Shown in pieces: positions 1 to 4,738 of a stretch of 5,707 nt of DNA. Each line of letters opens with the position of its first letter. Positions within the stretch are counted from its first letter, which is position 1. The notes under the pieces are model-generated. The model ran no database searches. It was not told where the DNA came from and saw only the letters and a program-made list of their open reading frames with translations. The stretch is taken from NCBI GenBank assembly GCA_021736545.1, contig JAIPFS010000106.1, positions 1-5,707 on the forward strand, written 5' to 3'. The translations under genes and the position numbers were made by a program. This DNA comes from Spirochaetia bacterium. GTDB taxonomy: Bacteria; Spirochaetota; Spirochaetia; PWKH01.

Positions 1-21
1 GTTTTATCGAAATGGACTTAT

Positions 22-27
22 AGGAGG
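22..27 (+). promoter_or_regulatory. Shine-Dalgarno site of the phosphohexomutase gene
   Basis: AGGAGG is a full anti-16S match ending 4 bases before the ATG at 32, which fixes that start. An out-of-frame ATG at 28 touches the Shine-Dalgarno sequence and is too close to be used. Only 31 bases precede the gene in the window, so its promoter cannot be judged. Confidence 0.85.
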
Positions 28-31
28 ATGT

Positions 32-2128
32 ATGAACAAGAATAATTCAAATTATCACAGCCAGGATGACATATACCCTAAGTTATCACAGCTTCATGAT
101 ACACTGCTTCCGACTTTACAAAATAACCTTCCCGCTCATGAAGAAGTTGTAAAGAGCTTCAATTCCATGATTCTTTCCTCCTCCGGGTGGCGGAAGGTTT
201 TTGCCGCAGAAGGCGGGGAAGAAAGTAAAACCGCAGATATCACTCCAGCGGACAGTATAATAAGTGCTGCTGCCGCTCTGACCTTTCTTGAGTTCATTTC
301 AGAAGCGGCAGATAAGGGCTTGGATGATTTCTCTTTCTCATCTTCCGGAGATTCGTCTTCCGGAGATTCGTCTTCCGGAGATTCGTCTTCCGGAGATTCA
401 TTGAGCAGCGGAAAAAGAACTGTAGTAATTGCATCTGACTCCCGGTATACAGGATCGGCTATCGCCTACTCTATGACAGCTATTGCAGCTTCTTTATCAT
501 GGAATATCCGATATCTTGGTATTTGCACGATTCCGGAAGTCCTGGCTTACAGTAATCTTGACTATGACATTGACTGCTTTATCTATATTTCAGCCAGTCA
601 TAATCCAATCGGCCATAATGGCTTGAAGTTTGGAACACGGCAGGGAGTAATTGGAGGGAAACACTCGGAAGTACTTATAGAAAACATGAAAACCTATATT
701 CATGATCCCTCTTCAGTAAAGCGTATTGCTTCTGCGCTGAGCAGCAATGACCGGAATGTATTTGCTGATCTTGATGCAGAGAGAGAACAGTTTTCTGTAC
801 TGTCAAAGGATGCTTATCGTCAGTTTATTGGGATGACCGCATCCAGCAGTTTATGTGTATGCAACCAGGATGCTGTCTATAATAAGATTCGTGAATATAC
901 AGAGAACAGCGGGCTGGGTCTTGTTATTGATTTCAACGGCAGTGCCAGGACAACGTCGATAGATACTGAGCTCCTTTCATCTCTGGGAATTTCTGTGAAG
1001 ACGCTCAATGATAAACCTGGAGAAATTGCTCATAGAATTGTACCGGAAGGTTACAGCCTTGAACCATGTAAGCAGGCATTGGAGGAGGCTTATGAGCAGG
1101 ATCCTTCATTTCTTTTTGGTTACGTTCCGGATAATGACGGTGATCGGGGAAATATTGTTTATATGAATGAATCGGAAGGCAGAGCAGAAATTCTGGAAGC
1201 TCAGCAGCTCTTCTCCCTGATTGTCATGATAGAACTGGCTTTTCTCAAGCGCGAAGAGATCATCACAAATTCTTCTGCCTCTTCCACAGCAGGAAAGTTT
1301 CTTGCAGATACTTCTGCATCAGCAGTGAAAAAGAAGAAAATGGATGCAGTTGTGGTGAATGGACCTACATCAATGAGGGTAGAAGAGATTGCTTCAGCCT
1401 TCGGCACCGAGGTGTTCCGCACCGAAGTTGGTGAAGCAAATACGGTTATTCGTGCTAAAGAACTTCGAGAAAAGGGGTATCGAGTACGTATACTCGGAGA
1501 AGGTTCAAACGGTGGAAACATAAGCCATCCTGCTGTAGTCCGTGATCCGCTTAATACGGTGATGGCGCTTATTAAATTGACTGCTCTTCGGGATGAAAAA
1601 CAGATACCCGGGATTTTCCATATTTGGTGCTCAGCCAAAGGCGCAGAAGATGCCTACAGTGATTATTTTCTTTTTGAAGATGTCCTTTCAAGCCTTCCGG
1701 CTTATTCGACTACTAGCGCTTATGAAGATAGGGCAATTCTGAGAATCAAATCATCAAATCAGGCTGAATTGAAAAAAGCTTATGAAAAACTTTTTCTTGA
1801 AACCTGGGATATTGATAAAGATGATTTTTTTGCTTCACTTGGAATCAGCTCCTGGGAAGAGATTAATTATGAAGGTACTAGATCGATACCAGGCTTCGGC
1901 CCCGAATACCGCAGTTCTCCGGAAAAGGGCGGTTTGAAAATTGTTTTTTATGATTACAACGGAGCGGCTGCTGCCTATATTTGGATGAGAGGTTCCGGGA
2001 CAGAGCCTGTTTTCCGTGTTCTTGCAGATTCTCGGGGTGCTGATGGAAATCGGGAAGAGAAGCTATTGGAGTGGCATAAAAAATTAATTCAGCAAGCTGA
2101 TGCTGCAGCTGCGGCTTCGGCTGTATAA
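32..2128 (+). CDS. Alpha-D-phosphohexomutase (phosphoglucomutase/phosphomannomutase family), 698 aa
   Basis: A cytosolic enzyme expected to interconvert hexose 6-phosphate and hexose 1-phosphate through a phosphoserine. All four family signatures are present in order. The N-terminal SGWR motif (residues 51-54) carries the conserved phosphate-contacting Arg. The active-site loop SASHNP (187-192) has Ser189 as the phosphoryl carrier. The metal loop PDNDGDR (366-372) supplies Asp367, Asp369 and Asp371. The sugar-specificity loop GEGSNGG (489-495) keeps the Glu490-x-Ser492 pair. The distal phosphate loop RGSGTEP is at 653-659. At 698 residues it is longer than the usual 450-600. The excess includes a hydrophilic Ser/Gly/Asp linker (about 95-125) built from a 15-bp repeat, and an alanine-rich tail after the last conserved helix. 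Motifs do not settle glucose versus mannose preference, so pgm and manB are both possible. The nearby hexokinase and sugar carrier favour glucose. It starts with a strong Shine-Dalgarno site and ends 126 bp before the transporter, which has its own promoter. Confidence 0.93.
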   Translation: MNKNNSNYHSQDDIYPKLSQLHDTLLPTLQNNLPAHEEVVKSFNSMILSSSGWRKVFAAEGGEESKTADITPADSIISAAAALTFLEFISEAADKGLDDFSFSSSGDSSSGDSSSGDSSSGDSLSSGKRTVVIASDSRYTGSAIAYSMTAIAASLSWNIRYLGICTIPEVLAYSNLDYDIDCFIYISASHNPIGHNGLKFGTRQGVIGGKHSEVLIENMKTYIHDPSSVKRIASALSSNDRNVFADLDAEREQFSVLSKDAYRQFIGMTASSSLCVCNQDAVYNKIREYTENSGLGLVIDFNGSARTTSIDTELLSSLGISVKTLNDKPGEIAHRIVPEGYSLEPCKQALEEAYEQDPSFLFGYVPDNDGDRGNIVYMNESEGRAEILEAQQLFSLIVMIELAFLKREEIITNSSASSTAGKFLADTSASAVKKKKMDAVVVNGPTSMRVEEIASAFGTEVFRTEVGEANTVIRAKELREKGYRVRILGEGSNGGNISHPAVVRDPLNTVMALIKLTALRDEKQIPGIFHIWCSAKGAEDAYSDYFLFEDVLSSLPAYSTTSAYEDRAILRIKSSNQAELKKAYEKLFLETWDIDKDDFFASLGISSWEEINYEGTRSIPGFGPEYRSSPEKGGLKIVFYDYNGAAAAYIWMRGSGTEPVFRVLADSRGADGNREEKLLEWHKKLIQQADAAAAASAV
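341..400 (+). repeat. In-frame 15-bp tandem repeat, 4 copies
   Basis: Four consecutive 15-bp units begin at 341, 356, 371 and 386. The first three are identical (TCTTCCGGAGATTCG) and the fourth differs only in its last base. Each unit encodes Ser-Ser-Gly-Asp-Ser, giving residues 104-123 of the phosphohexomutase. Because the unit is a multiple of three, copy-number changes would alter linker length without shifting the frame. Near-identity at the DNA level, including synonymous positions, indicates recent expansion by slippage or unequal recombination. Confidence 0.97.
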
Positions 2129-2135
2129 GAGACAG
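2122..2135 (+). other. 14-bp exact match to the inner part of the Tn5 mosaic end
   Basis: TGTATAAGAGACAG equals the last 14 bases of the 19-bp hyperactive Tn5 mosaic end, the end used in tagmentation sequencing libraries. The natural Tn5 outside end would have one mismatch in this stretch. The match contains the last two codons (GTA TAA) of the phosphohexomutase. The five outer bases of the mosaic end, and the library adapter arms beyond them, are not present to the left. A chance match, a transposon relic and a residual adapter at an assembly join all remain possible. The same bases also form a weak hairpin (2120-2124 with 2132-2136). Confidence 0.5.
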
Positions 2136-2171
2136 CAAGTTCAGTTTAAACTCTATTCTTCCTGTTTTTTG

Positions 2172-2200
2172 TTGACGCCGAAGGTTTATCGGCCTAAAAT
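2172..2200 (+). promoter_or_regulatory. Predicted sigma-70-type promoter of the sugar carrier
   Basis: The -35 box TTGACG (2172-2177) and -10 box TAAAAT (2195-2200) are separated by exactly 17 bp. Each differs from consensus at one position. Transcription would start near 2207, leaving a leader of roughly 48 bases. The spacer carries a dyad, GCCGA (2177-2181) and TCGGC (2189-2193), which is a plausible operator position. The promoter implies that the carrier can be expressed independently of the mutase. Confidence 0.65.
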
Positions 2201-2213
2201 GAGTTCAAAATTA

Positions 2214-2228
2214 GTTACAAGCTGTAAC
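2214..2228. promoter_or_regulatory. Candidate operator: 6-bp dyad GTTACA-N3-TGTAAC
   Basis: Perfect 6-bp arms (2214-2219 and 2223-2228) flank a 3-base centre. The site lies about 8 to 22 bases downstream of the predicted start of transcription, a typical roadblock or repressor position. The binding protein is unknown and no regulator gene is in the window. In RNA the dyad would be an unstable three-base-loop hairpin, so a DNA role is more likely. Confidence 0.4.
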
Positions 2229-2240
2229 ATTTATTGCAGC
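2221..2240 (+). promoter_or_regulatory. Leader hairpin just upstream of the carrier Shine-Dalgarno site
   Basis: GCTGTAA (2221-2227) can pair with TTGCAGC (2234-2240) around a 6-base loop, with one G-U pair among seven. The stem ends 4 bases before the Shine-Dalgarno GGAG. Its left arm overlaps the right arm of the GTTACA/TGTAAC dyad, so the two RNA structures exclude each other. Whether this controls translation is speculation. Confidence 0.3.
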
Positions 2241-2244
2241 ATTT

Positions 2245-2248
2245 GGAG
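2245..2248 (+). promoter_or_regulatory. Shine-Dalgarno site deciding the carrier start
   Basis: GGAG lies 6 bases before the ATG at 2255 and 3 bases before the ATG at 2252. The open frame extends back to a TTG at 2234, but that codon has no purine-rich site at a useful distance and sits inside a predicted leader hairpin. I therefore choose 2255 as the start. Confidence 0.6.
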
Positions 2249-2254
2249 TCGATG

Positions 2255-3733
2255 ATGGCAGAAACGAAATCCTTCAGAAGAGAAAAGACCCTGGGGACAT
2301 GGAACTATATCGCCTATGGTTCTGGTGATATGTACGGCGGAGGTTCTTTTTTTATTGTAAGTACATTCGCCATGTATTTTCTGGTAAATGTTGTCGGCTT
2401 GAATCCTTTTCTTGCTGGGCTTATACCAGGGCTGGGAAAAATCTGGGATGCCCTTTCCGACCCCCTTATGGGATACATTTCTGACCATACAAGATCTCGC
2501 TTTGGTAGAAGAAGAATTTTTTTCCTCATTGGTGTAATCCCAATAATTGCAACTTTCAGTTTGATTTGGTTCTCAGTCTCTTTTGATAGCCAGTTAGCCA
2601 TTTTTCTATACTATTTCTTCACCTATATCCTCTTTTATACAACGACTACTATGGTGATGGTTCCCTATTTTGCACTGAGTGCTGAAATTACAAAGGATTT
2701 TAAGAAGAGGAATCGTTTAACCGGCTTTAGAATGGGCTTTTCTATGTTCGGTACCCTTCTAGCTGGAGTTGCAGTGCAGCCGATAATTGATGCTTTCAGT
2801 ACAGCACAGACTGGCCATTTAGTTATGGGGATTATTTTCTCAGTTGTTTTTGCAGTGCCGTGGATATTTGTTTTCTTAGGAACCTGGGAATATCCTGTTA
2901 GTATTCCTAAAACTGCCGGCGGGAAATTGGATATTTTTAAAAACTTTAAAACAATTTTTGAAAACAGGGCATTCCGCATACATATCGCTATGTATATCTG
3001 TTCCTATGCAGCTATGGATATTATGATGGCATGGCTGAAATTCTATCTGCAGGATTATCTGAACAAGCCGGGTTTTATAACCCTCGGACTCGGAACGATA
3101 CTTATCACCCAGATTGCTGCTCTTCCTGTCTATGTCAGACTTGCCAACACCAGGGGCCATGCCTTCGCCTACAGAACCGGACTAATTATTTGGACTGCTG
3201 CAATTTTTTTCATGTACTTTCATGGAAATGAAACAAGCTTTCTTATCCTGACTATTAACTGTTTCTTTATTGGAGCCGGTTTATCCGCGGGAGTTGTTAT
3301 ACCCTTTCAGCTTCTTCCGTTTATTGTTGATGTAGATGAACTGATGACTGGTGAAAACCGTGCCGGCACCTATTCAGGGGCTATGACTCTGCTGCGTAAA
3401 CTTATCCAGGGTGCACTTGTTCTGCCCCTTTTAGGGCTGCTGCTGAACATTATCGGCTATGTTTCCCACTCCACTGATACGACTGTTATACAATCATCTG
3501 CAACAATACAGTCTCTGCGTATACTGTTTGTCCTGCTGCCGATTATTTTTATGGTCACAGGTATTTTTGTTTCAAAAAAATTCATCCTCACACCCCAGAA
3601 TCATAAAAAACTAAAAACCCTGACGAAAGATTTTGATGATGGTAAAAGAGCTGAGCAATGCAGTCAGGAAGAAATCTCTCTCTGTAAGAATCTTACCGGT
3701 GAAACTCCGGAGAAACTGAAAAGATTCAGCTGA
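2255..3733 (+). CDS. GPH-family (melibiose-carrier type) cation/sugar symporter, 492 aa
   Basis: An inner-membrane carrier of the glycoside-pentoside-hexuronide family within the major facilitator superfamily, expected to import a sugar or glycoside with Na+ or H+. About twelve hydrophobic helices fill residues 15-445. Family signatures are clear: an N-terminal YGSGD segment (21-25), the loop 2-3 motif with Asp69-Pro70, then GYISDHTRSRFGRRR (73-87), the RNRLTGFRM segment (152-160), and the late-loop motif FIVDVDELMTGENRAGTYSG (356-375), which matches the typical DVVDYDEWKTG-type motif of the family. A hydrophilic charged tail of about 45 residues follows the last helix. Motifs do not reveal the substrate. 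The convergent hexokinase and upstream mutase suggest a hexose or a glucoside. The gene ends with tandem stops TGA TAA (3731-3736). A start at 2252 or at TTG 2234 would add one or seven residues. Confidence 0.9.
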   Translation: MAETKSFRREKTLGTWNYIAYGSGDMYGGGSFFIVSTFAMYFLVNVVGLNPFLAGLIPGLGKIWDALSDPLMGYISDHTRSRFGRRRIFFLIGVIPIIATFSLIWFSVSFDSQLAIFLYYFFTYILFYTTTTMVMVPYFALSAEITKDFKKRNRLTGFRMGFSMFGTLLAGVAVQPIIDAFSTAQTGHLVMGIIFSVVFAVPWIFVFLGTWEYPVSIPKTAGGKLDIFKNFKTIFENRAFRIHIAMYICSYAAMDIMMAWLKFYLQDYLNKPGFITLGLGTILITQIAALPVYVRLANTRGHAFAYRTGLIIWTAAIFFMYFHGNETSFLILTINCFFIGAGLSAGVVIPFQLLPFIVDVDELMTGENRAGTYSGAMTLLRKLIQGALVLPLLGLLLNIIGYVSHSTDTTVIQSSATIQSLRILFVLLPIIFMVTGIFVSKKFILTPQNHKKLKTLTKDFDDGKRAEQCSQEEISLCKNLTGETPEKLKRFS

Positions 3734-3745
3734 TAATGGATGCAT

Positions 3746-3786
3746 TGAGAAATTGATGGTGGTATAATTTTACTATCATTTTCTCA
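3746..3786. repeat. 15-bp imperfect inverted repeat around the kinase -10 box
   Basis: The left arm TGAGAAATTGATGGT (3746-3760) and right arm ACTATCATTTTCTCA (3772-3786) are complementary at 13 of 15 positions. One of the two exceptions becomes a G-U pair in RNA, and the other is a T-T mismatch at 3753/3779. The 11-base loop (3761-3771) contains the TATAAT box. No T run follows on either strand, so it is not a standard intrinsic terminator. It may be an operator, or a structure protecting the 3' end of the transporter mRNA. Confidence 0.7.
3760..3768 (+). promoter_or_regulatory. Extended -10 promoter of the APH-like kinase
   Basis: TGGTATAAT combines a perfect -10 hexamer TATAAT (3763-3768) with the extended -10 TG dinucleotide (3760-3761). 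The only -35-like sequence, TTGAGA at 3745-3750, is 12 bp upstream and too close, so the promoter would depend on the extended -10. Transcription would begin near 3775, giving a leader of about 22 bases. Confidence 0.6.
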
Positions 3787-3791
3787 GGGGG
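3786..3791 (+). promoter_or_regulatory. Shine-Dalgarno site of the APH-like kinase
   Basis: AGGGGG is 5 bases before the ATG at 3797 and supports that start over the in-frame ATG at 3809. Its first base is the last base of the inverted-repeat right arm. In a read-through transcript from the carrier gene, the ribosome site would therefore abut a long stem. Confidence 0.65.
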
Positions 3792-3796
3792 AAACT

Positions 3797-4738
3797 ATGT
3801 ATCGTCGAATGAATTTAAATGAAATAAAACTTGAATATGAACATATTAATCAAATAAAAAGGGCTATTCCGGATCTCAAAATAGATGATTTCGATATTAA
3901 TAATGATGGTATGTTCAATGATATAATCATCATAAATCAGGATCGGATTTTTCGATTCCCAAAATTTGATTGGATACTGGAACAAATGGATCAGGAGAAA
4001 AAATGCCTGAGTCTGCTTGAAGATATATCCGAAATGTCTGTGCCTCGGTGGACTTCTTATGGGAATTTTGTCGGCTATGAACGAATTCCGGGAGAACCGC
4101 TTTCCCGCAGCATCATCCTGTCTCAGCCAAAAAATATCCAGAAAAAATGGGCGAAGCAGCTGGCGCTTTTCTTAAAACAGATGCACAGTATTCCCAAAGA
4201 ACATATCCAGCAAAAAGGCATAGAACGTTCCCTTACCTACCACACATACAATGACTGGCTTATTCTCTTTGATGAAGTTCAGCAGGAGCTGTACCCCTAC
4301 CTGAATAATTATACCCAGCAGCGGATAGAAGAGTTATTTCATCATATCATAGGGGACAATACGTTTATGGATGCTGAAGAAGTCCTTGTTCATGGAGATC
4401 TTCAGGCATATCATATTCTCTATTCCCCTTCAGAAAAAGATATCACTGGGATTATAGATTTCGGAACAGCAGGCCTTGGTGATCCAGCTAACGATATCGC
4501 AACTATTATGAACCAGTACGGAGAGAGTTTTACCGCTCTCATGAGTGATTATTACCCGGAAATTCATGCAATGGCAGATAGAGCTCGTTTCTGGGCTATG
4601 ACTTTTGACTTGCAGTGGGCTTTAGGCGGCTTACGCACACAAAACCCTTCCTGGCACTTTGCACATTTTGGGAATGCTCTGGATATCTCTCCCATCGGCA
4701 GTAAACTCAGTATTACTGGTTCTGGAGTCCGGCAATAG
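3797..4738 (+). CDS. APH(2'')-like phosphotransferase (aminoglycoside/choline-kinase fold), 313 aa
   Basis: A cytosolic kinase of the aminoglycoside phosphotransferase family, with the layout of APH(2'')-type enzymes. The N-lobe has the strand IFRFPK (51-56), with Arg53 where many kinases use Lys, followed by a helix with QEKKCLSLL (66-74). The hinge region is YERIPGEPL (94-102). The catalytic loop VHGDLQAYHIL (198-208) has Asp201 as the catalytic base and His206 where the classical Brenner motif has Asn; His is also found in APH(2'') enzymes. The metal loop IIDFGTAGLGDPANDIA (219-235) has Asp221 as the metal ligand. Family membership does not prove resistance: many relatives phosphorylate other small molecules, and the setting among sugar genes makes a metabolite substrate possible. 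The gene has its own extended -10 promoter. Its final 26 bp overlap the convergent hexokinase, so the last residues are constrained by both frames. Confidence 0.85.
   Translation: MYRRMNLNEIKLEYEHINQIKRAIPDLKIDDFDINNDGMFNDIIIINQDRIFRFPKFDWILEQMDQEKKCLSLLEDISEMSVPRWTSYGNFVGYERIPGEPLSRSIILSQPKNIQKKWAKQLALFLKQMHSIPKEHIQQKGIERSLTYHTYNDWLILFDEVQQELYPYLNNYTQQRIEELFHHIIGDNTFMDAEEVLVHGDLQAYHILYSPSEKDITGIIDFGTAGLGDPANDIATIMNQYGESFTALMSDYYPEIHAMADRARFWAMTFDLQWALGGLRTQNPSWHFAHFGNALDISPIGSKLSITGSGVRQ
4713..4738. other. Convergent 3'-end overlap of the kinase and hexokinase genes
   Basis: The kinase stop TAG is at 4736-4738 on the plus strand and the hexokinase stop TAA is at 4715-4713 on the minus strand. 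Both reading frames share 26 bp. No intrinsic terminator fits into or immediately around the overlap, so the two transcripts probably run into each other's coding region. Confidence 0.9.

Larger units (their letters stand above)
2129..2254 (+). promoter_or_regulatory. Regulatory intergenic region upstream of the sugar carrier
   Basis: This 126-bp gap separates the mutase stop from the chosen transporter start. It holds a 10-bp perfect palindrome AGTTTAAACT (2143-2152), a run of six T (2165-2170), a promoter, two dyads and the transporter Shine-Dalgarno site. No hairpin lies directly before the T run, so I do not call a terminator for the mutase, and some read-through into the transporter is possible. 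Confidence 0.6.

Noticed and set aside
1201..1638. 145-codon open frame on the minus strand inside the mutase
   Set aside because: It is fully antisense to a gene with clear family motifs, has no recognisable domain, and looks like codon-bias shadow.
2143..2170. Terminator after the mutase: palindrome AGTTTAAACT and later T run
   Set aside because: The palindrome has no loop and is 12 bases away from the T run, so it does not have intrinsic terminator form.
2234..2254. TTG at 2234 as start of the sugar carrier
   Set aside because: It has no Shine-Dalgarno site at a proper distance. GGAG at 2245-2248 favours the ATG at 2255, where GPH-like sequence begins soon after.
3745..3768. Standard -35/-10 promoter with TTGAGA and TATAAT
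   Set aside because: The 12-bp spacer is too short; the extended -10 explanation fits better.
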